Shown: positions 8,263 to 16,904, counted from the stretch's first letter. The stretch: 52,928 nucleotides of DNA from Ruminococcaceae bacterium UBA6353 (GCA_002437905.1 DJRT01000021.1:1-52928); one strand, 5' to 3'. The notes: generated by a model not told the origin, from the letters alone. Translations and numbers: made by a program.

Positions 8263-11115
8263 ATGACCCCGCTGGATGAAGAGGAGCTCAGCCGCCGGCT
8301 AAGCCGCGCCTGTGCGCTGTTGGTGCTGTTTCTGGCACTGACGGTGGGGGGCTTCTATGCGCTTTCCGCTGCCACGGATGCCACGGCCAGCCAGAGCTTT
8401 GTTGCCCGTGCGGTGTACCAGCTTGGCGGGGCGCTGCTGCTGGCGTGGCTGGCGGTGCAGGCTCTGTCCGCCCTGCGCCGGCCGTGGCGTGCCCGTCCGG
8501 GCCGGTGGCGCTGCCCGCTGGCAGCGGCCGGGCTGAGCCTGTGCCTGACTGTGCTGGCCTATGCCTACCTCGGTGTGTGGCCGCTGGGAAGCCGGTCTGC
8601 CATGCTGGTGGATATGCACCACCAGTATGCCCCTATGCTCAGTGAGCTGCGGTATCTGCTGCTGCATGGCGGCAGTCTGACCTATTCTACCCATATGGGG
8701 TTGGGGACCAATTTTGCCCCGGCTTTTGCCTACTATTTGGCCAGTCCATTCAATGTGCTGCTGCTGTTCTTCCCGGAACGGCTGCTGGCCGAGGGCATTC
8801 TGCTGATCACCCTGCTGAAGATTGCGCTGGCTGCCGGCACCTTTGCCGCCTGTGCGCAGGCGCTTCTGCGCCGGCGCGATGCGGCGGTGGTCGCGCTGGC
8901 GGTGCTGTATGCCGGCATGCAGTATATGCTGGCCTATTCCTGGAATATCATGTGGCTGGATGCAGTGGCGCTGCTGCCGCTGGTTGTGCTGTTCTTTGAG
9001 CGGATGCTGCATGGCGGCCGGCCGCGATATTATATTTTCGCCCTGGCGCTCACCCTGCTGGCCAGCTACTATATCAGCTTTATGGTGTGCGTGTTTCTGG
9101 TGCTGCTGTTTCTTGTGTGGCTGCTGCGCTGCCGGCGCAGCGGCCGGGCGGTGCTGCGCGCCGGCGGTCGCTTTGCCGTTTCCAGCCTGCTGGCTGGCGG
9201 TCTGGCGGCCTGCCTGCTTATTCCAACAGCGCTGGCGCTTGGCCGCACCTCGGCGGCCGGTGGCACGCTGGGCGCTTTTAAGACCAATTTTGCGCTGTTT
9301 GATGGCTTTAGCCGGCTGTTCTACGGGGTGGAACCGACCATCCGCTCCGGCAATCTGCCCAATCTTTACTGTGGCGTGGCCGCTGTGCTGCTGCTGCCGA
9401 TCTACCTGACCACGCGGCAGATCCCTCTGCGCCGTCGTCTGTGCGGGGGTGGCCTGCTGGCGCTGCTGCTGCTCAGCTGCACGGTGGAGCCGCTGGATCT
9501 GCTGTGGCATGGCCTGCACGCACCCAATGACCTGCCCTATCGGTTTTCTTTCCTGTTCAGCTTCTGGCTGCTGCTGCTGGCCGGGCGCGCCTGGTCGGCA
9601 CTGCCGCACCTGCGCACCGGGCAGATCTTTGGCAGCCTGGCTGGCGCGGCAGCCTATCTGCTGCTGTGGGAGCGCTTCGGTGGGGAGGATGCCCCGCCGG
9701 CGTGGCTGATCTACGGCAATCTGCTGCTGTTGGCACTGTACGCGGCTATTACGCTGGCGGCAGCAAACCGCCGGCTGCCGGCGCGCCTGTGCAGCGGACT
9801 GCTGCTGCTGGTTGTGGCGGCGGAGCTGCTGCTGGGCAATGGCGAGATGCTGCGCAGCATGGACACCAATGAGCACTATACCGAGCATGCATCGTATACC
9901 GATAATGCCGACAACCGGGCAACGGATGCCGCTCTGCGCCGGGTAGAGGCACTGGCCGCGCAGGCGGGGGTGACCGGCTACCGCACGGAGTATCTGCCGC
10001 GCACCACCTGTATGGATACGGCGCTGCATCATTACCGTGGGCTGACCACATTCGCCAGCAGCAATCCCTACCGCACCACGGTGCTGATGGGACGGCTGGG
10101 CTACGCGGTCAACGGGGTGAACAGCTACCTGTACCACTCTTTCCTGTCCACGACCGATTCCCTGTTTGGGCTGCGGTATGTGGTGCTGAATGTGTCGCTG
10201 ACCGCGCATCCGCAGCTGACGCTGGTGGACAGCCTCAGTGTGGACGGCGAAAACCGCTATATTTATGAGAATCGGCAGGCACTGCCGCTGGGCTATTGCG
10301 TCAGCAATGCCGCACGGCAGTATGCGGGAACGGAGTACGATCCGTTCACCTCACAGGAGCAGCTGTATACCGCCATGAGCGGGCAGCTGGTGAAGCTGTA
10401 CGAGGCGGTGCCGCTGGAGTCCGAGTCGCTGGCGACCATCTGCAATGGCAGCGCCTTTACAAAGTATGCAACGGAGAACGCGACCACCTGCCTGGCGGTC
10501 ATTCCGCAGGCCGGCCGCTACTATGCCTATGCCGACTGCCGCGCGGCCGAGAGCATCTCGCTGGAGGCACCCGCCGGCAACACCGGCGGCACCAATAGCT
10601 TTTCCGTGACGACCTATGAGCCGTATATCATCGACCTGGGGGAGCTGACGCCCGGCCAAACGGTCAGGGCGACCATCACCGGCACCGAGACCATTACCGG
10701 GCACATCTATGTTATGCGGCTGGATGAGGCGGCGCTGGAGACGCAGCTGACCGCACTGGCGGCCGGGCAGCTGGAGGTGGAAAGCTGGACAGACAGCCGC
10801 ATCCGCGGCACCGTCGTGGTACAGGAGGAGCAGGATCTGCTGCTCACCCTGCCCTACGACAGTGGTTGGCACGCTACGGTGGATGGCCGGCCGGTCAATA
10901 CCTTCCCGGTGGCCAGCCTCACCGGGGATGGCAGCGACGGCGCCCTGCTGGGGGTGGAGGTCTCTGCCGGCCACCATACGGTGGAGCTGCATTACCGCAC
11001 GCCGGGCGGCGCGCTTGGCTGGACGGTCAGCGGCATCAGTGCCGCTGTGCTGCTGGGGCTGCTGCTTTGGCCGCGGTGGCGCGTCTGGCAGCTGCGCCGC
11101 CGGATAAAGGCATAA
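8263..11115 (+). CDS. YfhO-family polytopic membrane protein
   Basis: A 950-residue integral membrane protein. Many hydrophobic segments fill residues about 15-530, a large soluble domain follows (about 540-910), and a last helix sits near 915-935. The segment around 'DMHHQYAPMLSELRYLL' and 'MGLGTNF....YYLASPFN' is the YfhO signature. YfhO proteins have a GT-C-like topology and are linked to lipid-carrier glycosylation of lipoteichoic acid or other wall polymers in Bacilli. It is the last gene of the moxR operon, 24 nt after the transglutaminase, with GAAAGGAG before the ATG. The grouping suggests the module modifies envelope glycopolymers; this is inference. Confidence 0.88.
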   Translation: MTPLDEEELSRRLSRACALLVLFLALTVGGFYALSAATDATASQSFVARAVYQLGGALLLAWLAVQALSALRRPWRARPGRWRCPLAAAGLSLCLTVLAYAYLGVWPLGSRSAMLVDMHHQYAPMLSELRYLLLHGGSLTYSTHMGLGTNFAPAFAYYLASPFNVLLLFFPERLLAEGILLITLLKIALAAGTFAACAQALLRRRDAAVVALAVLYAGMQYMLAYSWNIMWLDAVALLPLVVLFFERMLHGGRPRYYIFALALTLLASYYISFMVCVFLVLLFLVWLLRCRRSGRAVLRAGGRFAVSSLLAGGLAACLLIPTALALGRTSAAGGTLGAFKTNFALFDGFSRLFYGVEPTIRSGNLPNLYCGVAAVLLLPIYLTTRQIPLRRRLCGGGLLALLLLSCTVEPLDLLWHGLHAPNDLPYRFSFLFSFWLLLLAGRAWSALPHLRTGQIFGSLAGAAAYLLLWERFGGEDAPPAWLIYGNLLLLALYAAITLAAANRRLPARLCSGLLLLVVAAELLLGNGEMLRSMDTNEHYTEHASYTDNADNRATDAALRRVEALAAQAGVTGYRTEYLPRTTCMDTALHHYRGLTTFASSNPYRTTVLMGRLGYAVNGVNSYLYHSFLSTTDSLFGLRYVVLNVSLTAHPQLTLVDSLSVDGENRYIYENRQALPLGYCVSNAARQYAGTEYDPFTSQEQLYTAMSGQLVKLYEAVPLESESLATICNGSAFTKYATENATTCLAVIPQAGRYYAYADCRAAESISLEAPAGNTGGTNSFSVTTYEPYIIDLGELTPGQTVRATITGTETITGHIYVMRLDEAALETQLTALAAGQLEVESWTDSRIRGTVVVQEEQDLLLTLPYDSGWHATVDGRPVNTFPVASLTGDGSDGALLGVEVSAGHHTVELHYRTPGGALGWTVSGISAAVLLGLLLWPRWRVWQLRRRIKA

Positions 11116-11127
11116 AAAAACGCAAAA

Positions 11128-11154
11128 ATTCCCCGGCGCAGCGCGCCGGGGAAT
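11128..11154 (-). terminator. Terminator of the XRE gene
   Basis: The stem ATTCCCCGGCGC / GCGCCGGGGAAT is followed on the minus strand by TTTTTGCGTTTTTTT. On the plus strand there is no T run, so it mainly serves the minus-strand regulator. Confidence 0.8.
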
Positions 11155-11183
11155 GCCGATACACGATATGGCCAGGGCATTTG

Positions 11184-11876
11184 TCAGTAGCCAAGATTTT
11201 TTTCAGCGGTATGCAGCAGGTTGAGCAGGGAATTGGCAAACTGCGGGTACTGTGCCGTCAGGTCATCCGGCAGGATGGCCGGCAGGCGCTCCGGGTCAAT
11301 TCCCTCCTCCTCGCCGACGCGGCCGCCGCGGGCAAGCTGGCCTGCAGCCACCGCCGAGCGCGCGGCGGAGCCGAGCGCGGTGGCAGAATACAGATATTCC
11401 TCTACGGAGAACATCGCCTTCGGGTTGTGCGGGTCGGCGGCATAGATCTGCCGGAACAGCACATAAACCGTCTGGATCAGGCAATTGGAGACCTCGGCCG
11501 TCAGCGCCTTGCTGCGGCATTTCTGCAGCAGATCAAACAGCACCTGCAGCGAATTGACGATCAGCTTCTTATTCAGCGTGGGCAGCACGCTGCCGGCCTG
11601 CATCCGTTTATCCTGGATGGCCGGATCCTGTTCCGGGATTTCATCCACCCCAATGACCGAGCCGGTCTTGTCCGCCGAGCGGCCGAGCAGATAATCGCAG
11701 GAAACATGGTAATAGTCCGCGGCCCTGGTCAGAAAGTCCAGCCCGCATTCCCGGATCCCCTTTTCGTAATGGGACAGCAGCGCCTGCGAGATCAGCAGGT
11801 CTGCCGCCGCCTTTTTCTGGCTGATGCCGCGCTCCTTGCGCAGCAATGTCAGCACCCGCGGAAATGTGGTGTTCAT
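11184..11876 (-). CDS. XRE-family transcriptional regulator
   Basis: A 230-residue protein. The N-terminal Cro/CI-type helix-turn-helix spans residues about 5-65, with a recognition region near 'ISQALLSHYEKGIRECG' and then 'DYLLGRSADKTG'. The remaining 150 residues form a helical domain of unknown function. The frame is open to a GTG at 11885. The ATG at 11876, 8 nt after GGGGGG, is preferred. It has its own promoter (11942-11970), a palindrome in its leader (11904-11930) that could be an autoregulatory site, and a terminator shared with the end of the YfhO operon. Confidence 0.85.
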   Translation of the reverse strand: MNTTFPRVLTLLRKERGISQKKAAADLLISQALLSHYEKGIRECGLDFLTRAADYYHVSCDYLLGRSADKTGSVIGVDEIPEQDPAIQDKRMQAGSVLPTLNKKLIVNSLQVLFDLLQKCRSKALTAEVSNCLIQTVYVLFRQIYAADPHNPKAMFSVEEYLYSATALGSAARSAVAAGQLARGGRVGEEEGIDPERLPAILPDDLTAQYPQFANSLLNLLHTAEKNLGY

Positions 11877-11903
11877 CCGCGGCACCCCCCAATGCAGAAT
11901 TTA

Positions 11904-11930
11904 GCCTGCCGGTTGACGAACGCGGCAGGC
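11904..11930. promoter_or_regulatory. Palindrome in the XRE leader
   Basis: Inverted repeat GCCTGCCG, 11-nt centre, CGGCAGGC, between the promoter and start codon of the minus-strand XRE gene. It could be an operator or an RNA hairpin. Confidence 0.45.
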
Positions 11931-11941
11931 GACACGACGCA

Positions 11942-11970
11942 ATTTTACCCTTTTTCCGCCTGCTTGTCAA
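11942..11970 (-). promoter_or_regulatory. Promoter of the XRE regulator
   Basis: Minus strand: -35 TTGACA (11970-11965), 17-nt spacer, -10 TAAAAT (11947-11942). Confidence 0.75.
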
Positions 11971-12051
11971 GGAAAATTTTACGCAAAGTTGAATTTTCAG
12001 CTAATATCACAATTCTGCCGGTTTTTTTTCGGCAAAAGGAGCGAGTCTTGC

Positions 12052-12669
12052 ATGAAAACCTACCTGATCCACCTGATCCGTCACGGCATGACGGCCGGCA
12101 ATGAGGACGGCCGCTATATCGGCCGCACCGATCTGCCGCTTTCTCCGGAGGGGCTGGCGGCGCTGCTGGAGCTGAAGAAGAAATACGAATATCCCGGCGC
12201 AGTGCGCTTTTTCACCAGCCCCCTGACCCGCTGCCGGCAGACGCTGGAGGTGCTGTACCCCGGCTGTACGCCCACCACGGTGGAGGGGCTGGCGGAGTGC
12301 GATTTTGGCCGCTTTGAGGGGAAAAGCCTGCGTGAGCTGAAGGGGGACGAGCAGTTTTTGCGCTGGATGGAGGGCACGGACCGCCAGATCCCCGGCGGCG
12401 AGAGCACCGAGGATTTCCGTGCACGGGTGTGCGCGGCCTTTGAGGCGGTGGTGGATACGCTGCTGCATGAGGGGGATACCGAGGCGGTAATCTGTACCCA
12501 CGGCGGGGTGATCACCCTGTTGATGCAGCTGTATTCCCTGCCGCGGCTGGAGTCGAAGGACTGCCTGGCTGCCCCCGGACAGGGCTTTACCCTGCGGGTA
12601 ACTCCCTCCATCTGGATGAACGAGCCGCTGGCTGAGGCGCTGTGTATGATCCCGTGGGAGAAGAAATAG
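12052..12669 (+). CDS. Histidine phosphatase superfamily protein
   Basis: Phosphoglycerate-mutase-like phosphatase of 205 residues. The phosphohistidine motif RHGMTAGN is near residues 9-16, with 'GRTDLPLSPEG' and 'SPLTRCRQTLEVL'. The second catalytic His is in 'VICTHGGV'. The size and motifs fit the small cofactor-independent branch that includes CobC-type alpha-ribazole phosphatases and broad phosphatases; no cobalamin genes are near, so the substrate is open. An upstream in-frame ATG at 11989 lacks a ribosome binding site. AAAAGGAG precedes the ATG at 12052. Confidence 0.85.
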   Translation: MKTYLIHLIRHGMTAGNEDGRYIGRTDLPLSPEGLAALLELKKKYEYPGAVRFFTSPLTRCRQTLEVLYPGCTPTTVEGLAECDFGRFEGKSLRELKGDEQFLRWMEGTDRQIPGGESTEDFRARVCAAFEAVVDTLLHEGDTEAVICTHGGVITLLMQLYSLPRLESKDCLAAPGQGFTLRVTPSIWMNEPLAEALCMIPWEKK

Positions 12670-12811
12670 GGCAGATTGCACAAGATTTTGGCGCTGTTCC
12701 GCCGGATATTTTTTTGTGTTCCCCTTTTCTTTTTGTCGGGAATACGCTATAATAAGGTTGTCCATAATAGGGACGGTTTGTGCTGTCCGTAAAAATTTAG
12801 GAGGTATCGTT

Positions 12812-13753
12812 ATGCCACTCGTCAATACACAGGAAATGTTCCGTAAGGCCTATGAGGGCGGCTACGCCATCGGCGCGTTCAATGTCAACAACATGGAGAT
12901 CGTGCAGGGCATTGTGGAGGCTTGCAAGGAGCTGAATTCCCCCGTGATTCTGCAGGTGTCCGGCAGCGCCCGTAAGTATGCCCACCACAAGTATCTGTAC
13001 AATATGGTGCAGGCTGCGGTGGAGGAGACTGGTCTGCCCATCGTGCTGCACCTGGATCATGGCTCCAGCTTTGAGCTGTGCAAGGATTGCATTGACGGCG
13101 GCTTTACCTCGGTGATGATCGACGGCTCCCACCTCTCCTATGAGGAGAATGTGGAGGTAACCCGCAAGGTGGTGGAGTATGCCCACGCCCATGTGCCGTA
13201 TGTCACGGTGGAGGGTGAGCTGGGCCAGCTGGCCGGTATCGAGGATGAGGTCAGTGTGGAGGCCGATAAGGCGCACTTCACCGACCCCGATCAGGCGCTG
13301 GATTTCGTTAAGCGCACCGGCGTAGACTCTCTGGCCATTGCCATCGGCACCAGCCACGGCGCCTACAAGTTCAAGCCCGGCCAGAAGCCGCAGCTGCGCT
13401 TTGATATCCTGCAGGAGGTTATGGATCGCCTGCCCGGCTTCCCGATCGTGCTGCATGGCGCTTCTTCCGTTATGCCGGAGTATGTGGCCACGGTGAACAA
13501 GTACGGCGGCCAGATGGCGGACGCCATCGGCATCCCGGAGGATATGCTGCGTGAGGCTGCCTCCATGGCCGTGTGCAAGATCAATGTGGACTCTGACCTG
13601 CGTCTGGCCATGACCGCCGGCATCCGTGAGTGCCTGGCCGAGAACCCCAGCGTGTTCGATCCCCGTAAATATCTCGGCGATGGCCGCGATAACATCACCA
13701 AGGTGGTCAAGCACAAGATCGAGAGCGTTCTGGGCAGTGCCAACCGCGCCTGA
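12812..13753 (+). CDS. fba: Class II fructose-bisphosphate aldolase
   Basis: Zn-dependent aldolase of 313 residues. It cleaves fructose 1,6-bisphosphate to dihydroxyacetone phosphate and glyceraldehyde 3-phosphate. Metal-site residues include 'LHLDHGSS' (His80, Asp82, His83), 'VEGELG' and 'GTSHGAYKF'. 'VLHGASS' supplies the last histidine. The length fits the family. AGGAGG lies 7 nt before the ATG; an in-frame ATG at 12716 is not supported. TATAAT at 12748-12753 is the likely -10 of a promoter with a poor -35. A strong terminator follows, so it is probably a single, highly expressed glycolytic gene. The PPi-type phosphofructokinase acting one step earlier is at 36.9 kb. Confidence 0.95.
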   Translation: MPLVNTQEMFRKAYEGGYAIGAFNVNNMEIVQGIVEACKELNSPVILQVSGSARKYAHHKYLYNMVQAAVEETGLPIVLHLDHGSSFELCKDCIDGGFTSVMIDGSHLSYEENVEVTRKVVEYAHAHVPYVTVEGELGQLAGIEDEVSVEADKAHFTDPDQALDFVKRTGVDSLAIAIGTSHGAYKFKPGQKPQLRFDILQEVMDRLPGFPIVLHGASSVMPEYVATVNKYGGQMADAIGIPEDMLREAASMAVCKINVDSDLRLAMTAGIRECLAENPSVFDPRKYLGDGRDNITKVVKHKIESVLGSANRA

Positions 13754-13780
13754 TCCGCGCCGCAGAAACACTGTTGATCC

Positions 13781-13818
13781 CCGGCGGGCAGGCCTTATAT
13801 CCTGCCCGCCGGTTTTTT
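13781..13818 (+). terminator. Terminator after fba
   Basis: CCGGCGGGCAGG / CCTGCCCGCCGG stem followed by TTTTTT, 26 nt before the coaX start. coaX may therefore depend on read-through or on a promoter I could not see. Confidence 0.88.
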
Positions 13819-13844
13819 CACCTTTTTCGTAGGAGGCGGTCCCT

Positions 13845-14609
13845 GTGCTGCTTGTCCTGGATATGGGCAATACCAACATCACCATGGGCGTGTTTGAGGA
13901 GGAGCAGCTGCGGCTGCAGTCCCGCATTGCGACCGATCGCACCAAGCTGGAGGATCAGTATGCCGTGGAGCTGATGGCGCTGCTGCGCCTGTATCAGCTG
14001 GAGGCGACCGCCTTTACCGGGGCGGTGATCTCTTCGGTGGTGCCGCCGCTCAACCATGCCCTGTGCGGCGCGGTGCGTAAGGTGACCGGCGTAGAGCCGC
14101 TGCTGGTCGGCCCCGGCACCAAGACCGGCGTGAATATCCGCATTGATAATCCGGCAGTGCTGGGTGCAGACCTGCTGGTGGGGGCTGTGGCTGCCATCCG
14201 GCGGGTGGGCTGCCCCTGCATCGTGTGGGATCTGGGCACCGCCACCACGGTGTCGGTGATCGACGCCGACGGCGCCTATCGCGGCGGGGCGATCATGCCC
14301 GGCGTCGTGACCGGCCTCAATTCGTTGGTCGAGCGCACCTCCCTGCTGCCCAGTGTGAGCGTGGATGCACCGGAGAGGGCCACCGGCACCAATACCATTG
14401 CCTGTCTGCAATCCGGTGCGGTGTACGGTACCGCCGCCATGATCGACGGCATGAGTGAGCGTCTGCGCACCGAGCTGGGGCAGAAGGCGCCGGTCATCAT
14501 CACCGGCGGCCTTGGGCGCGAGATCGCGCCGCACTGCCGCGTGGCCGCCCAGTATGTGGATGAGCTGCTGCTGGAGGGGCTGCGCCTGATCTACGAGAAA
14601 AACCACTGA
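13845..14609 (+). CDS. coaX: Type III pantothenate kinase
   Basis: Kinase of 254 residues catalysing the first step of coenzyme A synthesis, ATP-dependent phosphorylation of pantothenate. The ASKHA-fold signatures are all present: 'DMGNTN' (about residues 6-11), 'GADLLVGAVAA', 'DLGTATTVSVID' and 'GGAIMPG'. The start is GTG with AGGAGG 8 nt upstream. The neighbouring ECF S-component 284 nt downstream could supply pantothenate, which would make this a vitamin B5 locus. That link is inferred from position only. Confidence 0.95.
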   Translation: MLLVLDMGNTNITMGVFEEEQLRLQSRIATDRTKLEDQYAVELMALLRLYQLEATAFTGAVISSVVPPLNHALCGAVRKVTGVEPLLVGPGTKTGVNIRIDNPAVLGADLLVGAVAAIRRVGCPCIVWDLGTATTVSVIDADGAYRGGAIMPGVVTGLNSLVERTSLLPSVSVDAPERATGTNTIACLQSGAVYGTAAMIDGMSERLRTELGQKAPVIITGGLGREIAPHCRVAAQYVDELLLEGLRLIYEKNH

Positions 14610-14688
14610 CCCCTGCCGCCCGGCGGAGCAGTTTTATTGGACGCTCCAGCCGACCGCGGGCGGTATCAACTATCCCCGGCATTTTCCC

Positions 14689-14849
14689 TAGACAAAACAA
14701 TCGGGGGACAACCGTTCCTGAAACGGCATATTTCTCCGTTTTGTTTGTCCCATCACTCGCAATACTGGCGTATTCTGAGTGGAGGGCAACAAAGCCGATA
14801 AGGACGCTGTTTAGCCGAAAAAACTGTTATACTCTGATTGTTTTGTCTA
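14689..14849. mobile_element. MITE copy 1, TA-flanked with terminal inverted repeats
   Basis: 161-bp non-coding element. The left end TAGACAAAACAATCGG and right end GATTGTTTTGTCTA are inverted repeats of about 20-24 bp with a few mismatches. Both are bounded by TA, the target duplication of IS630/Tc1-mariner elements. An inner stretch of about 60 bp (14761-14826) reappears with one or two mismatches, inverted, in copy 2 at 39.4 kb. It has no coding capacity. It sits directly before the ECF gene and may carry that gene's upstream signals. Confidence 0.85.
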
Positions 14850-14892
14850 AGCGTTGTATTCTATGAAACAACAGTGAAAAGGAGTTATTTCC

Positions 14893-15495
14893 ATGAAGAA
14901 ATCGACTGTTTCGGGCTCTGTTGCCCGCATGACCCAAACCGCATTGCTGATCGCCCTGATCGTCCTATCGGCCTGCCTGCCACTGAAGATCTTTACGCTG
15001 GAGTTTACCCTCAGCACCATCCCGGTGGTAGTGGGCGCGATTCTGCTTGGCCCCGCTACGGGGGCGCTGCTGGGCGGCGTGTTCGGTCTGTGCAGCTTTG
15101 CCCAGTGCTTTGGCTGGTTTTTCCCCAGCACATTTGGGGCGGCACTGGTCAGCATCAATCCCTGGTACACGGCAGTGGTCTGCCTGATTCCCCGCATCCT
15201 GATGGGGTGGCTGTCCGGCTGGATCGCTTACTGGATGCGGCGCTGCAATCGGGTGGCGGCCTATGGGGTTAGCTGCCTGGCGGCCGCCGTGCTGAATACG
15301 GTGCTGTTTACCGGTACGCTGCTGCTGCTGTTTGGCCATACCGAGCTGATCCAGAACCTGCGCGGCACCCGTTCCCTGATGGCTTTTGCAGTGGCTTTTG
15401 TGGGCGTGAATGGTGTTGTGGAGGCAGTGGTCAATCTGATCGTTGGGACGGCTATTGCCTCGGCGCTTTCGTCTATGCTGCACAGGCAGCGGTAA
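14893..15495 (+). CDS. ECF transporter S component (possible pantothenate/vitamin uptake)
   Basis: A 200-residue, very hydrophobic protein with about six membrane segments and the S-component-like N-terminus 'MTQTALLIALIVLSACLPLKI'. The glycine-rich 'GAILLGPATGALLGGVFG' is typical of ECF substrate-binding subunits. S components pair with shared EcfA/A'/T energising subunits, which are not in this window. The gene lies just after coaX, so pantothenate is a reasonable guess; other vitamins are possible. AAAAGGAG is 8 nt before the ATG. The MITE ends 43 nt upstream, so the native promoter has either been displaced or replaced. Confidence 0.85.
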   Translation: MKKSTVSGSVARMTQTALLIALIVLSACLPLKIFTLEFTLSTIPVVVGAILLGPATGALLGGVFGLCSFAQCFGWFFPSTFGAALVSINPWYTAVVCLIPRILMGWLSGWIAYWMRRCNRVAAYGVSCLAAAVLNTVLFTGTLLLLFGHTELIQNLRGTRSLMAFAVAFVGVNGVVEAVVNLIVGTAIASALSSMLHRQR

Positions 15496-15510
15496 ATACA
15501 GAATAGGACA

Positions 15511-15548
15511 GACCCCGCCATGGGCACCATGGCGGGGTCCTTTGTTTT
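15511..15548 (+). terminator. Terminator after the ECF gene
   Basis: GACCCCGCCATGG / CCATGGCGGGGTC stem, then CTTTGTTTT. Confidence 0.88.
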
Positions 15549-15549
15549 C

Positions 15550-15705
15550 AGCAAAAACAGGACAGGTCTTTTGCGCCTGTCCGTGCGGCGCTCTGCCCTT
15601 TTTCCGGTGGGCAGTGTGACACGGCCGGAGCCGCAGGGGGTGCCCCGGCGGCATGCGGTGAGCCGCCTGTAAAGGCCGGAATTACCCTGCGCCGGGGAAC
15701 GAGAG
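15550..15705. other. GC-rich non-coding gap with stacked hairpins
   Basis: Non-coding gap between convergent genes. I see GGACAGG / CCTGTCC, CTGCCC / GGGCAG and CGCAGGG / CCCTGCG enclosing GGCGGC / GCCGCC, and then the terminator at 15706. No match to a riboswitch, SRP RNA, RNase P or tmRNA consensus was recognised. A small RNA or a GC-rich intergenic repeat is possible. Confidence 0.35.
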
Positions 15706-15734
15706 AAAGCCCCCGGCACCGGCCGGGGGCTTTT
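15706..15734. terminator. Bidirectional terminator
   Basis: AAAGCCCCCGGC / GCCGGGGGCTTTT stem with A and T flanks on both sides; it ends the minus-strand lipoprotein gene. Confidence 0.8.
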
Positions 15735-15760
15735 CACTCTATCGTTTTCTGCTTATCTGA

Positions 15761-16867
15761 TTATCCGACAGCGACGAAGTTCTGCGGGTCGCACTTTTTC
15801 ACGACCGACTTCTTGAAACTGACCTTGAGGGCAGCAACCGCCTTTTCCACTTCCGTGTTGAATTCCTCAAACTTCATGCCATACAGAATGGCCTCGGTGG
15901 AGTCGGTGAAGACCGAATCCGGCTGCTGCGGATCCAGCCGCAGGATCAGCGCAGCGGTGAGGGTAGAGCCACCGGCCTTGTAGGTGACCACCTTCGCCTG
16001 CCCGACATCCACGCTGCGCACCGCCTCGATCAGCTGCTCGTCGCTGGCCTGGGTGGCGTCCACATTGATGCGGTTGTCCTCGTCGGTGCTGGCGGTCACG
16101 GAGCTGGCATCGCTGGCGGTGGACTTGTTATAGGCGTCCACGACTGCCTCGAAGCTGCCCTCGGCCTTATACTGGGCCAGGTAGCTGTCCAGCTTGTCGG
16201 TGATCTCTTTCTGGCCGGCCTCGTCCAGCTCAGCGCCGTTGGTGTCGGTCATGCCGATGGAGATCATCTTGTAGGAGACAAAATTCTTCTCGAAATAGGC
16301 TCTGCGGTCGGCCTCGGAGACGGCGCGGCTGCCGCCCTCACCATACAGCCCATAGAACAGGCTGGTCTCGTTCAGATTGAGGTTCTTGTACGCTTCGATA
16401 AAGTGCTCATTGCTGAAGCCGAGGGACAGATAGCTGTCGTCCTTCAGCTCCTTGAGCTGCTCGTCAATCGTGGCCTCATCCTCGGTGTTCCAGCTCAGGT
16501 TTTCGTTCTTCAGCATCTGCTGCAGCGCAACCTGGCGGACGATGGAGTCCTGCGTGGAGCGCTTGATGTACTCGCCCAGCTCCAGATTTTCCGCGTCATC
16601 TCCTTCACCATAGGGGAAGGTCTGCGCCCACAGATCGTAATACTGTGCATACTGGTACAGCCCCTGGCCGTAGTACACATTATAGAAGCTGTTATAGAGA
16701 TAGGCGAGGTATTCGCCGGTGCTGATCTTGGTATCGCCGATGGTAGCGGCGGTTTTTGCCGTGCCGCCAATGGTCAGCTTGGGTGCGGAGCAGCCGGCCA
16801 GCAGGGTTGCCGACAGCAGCATGACCGCCGCCAGTGCAGTGCAAAGAATGCGTTTTGCGTTCGTCAT
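15761..16867 (-). CDS. SurA/PrsA-like foldase lipoprotein
   Basis: Exported lipoprotein of 368 residues. The signal peptide ends in the lipobox LLAGC (about residues 21-25). A SurA-N/trigger-factor-like helical region follows, with tandem helices rich in Tyr ('YLYNSFYNVYYGQGLYQYAQ') and a 'SEADRRAYFEKNF' segment. The C-terminal half resembles a degenerate parvulin rotamase region, but I do not see a clear catalytic parvulin motif. It probably assists folding of exported proteins on the outer face of the membrane. It has its own promoter (16905-16933) and a terminator and is not in an operon. The ATG is preceded by AAGGAGGCTAAAACCACC. Confidence 0.75.
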   Translation of the reverse strand: MTNAKRILCTALAAVMLLSATLLAGCSAPKLTIGGTAKTAATIGDTKISTGEYLAYLYNSFYNVYYGQGLYQYAQYYDLWAQTFPYGEGDDAENLELGEYIKRSTQDSIVRQVALQQMLKNENLSWNTEDEATIDEQLKELKDDSYLSLGFSNEHFIEAYKNLNLNETSLFYGLYGEGGSRAVSEADRRAYFEKNFVSYKMISIGMTDTNGAELDEAGQKEITDKLDSYLAQYKAEGSFEAVVDAYNKSTASDASSVTASTDEDNRINVDATQASDEQLIEAVRSVDVGQAKVVTYKAGGSTLTAALILRLDPQQPDSVFTDSTEAILYGMKFEEFNTEVEKAVAALKVSFKKSVVKKCDPQNFVAVG

Positions 16868-16904
16868 GGTGGTTTTAGCCTCCTTGAAAAAATACAGTGC
16901 TCTT

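Noticed and set aside
4538..11107. Many long frames opposite or offset to the moxR operon genes
   Set aside because: Gln/His/Arg-rich shadow translations with no ribosome binding sites or domains.
10866..12104. Open frame of about 412 codons spanning the YfhO end and XRE gene
   Set aside because: Runs through a terminator and antisense to a regulator; composition is not protein-like.
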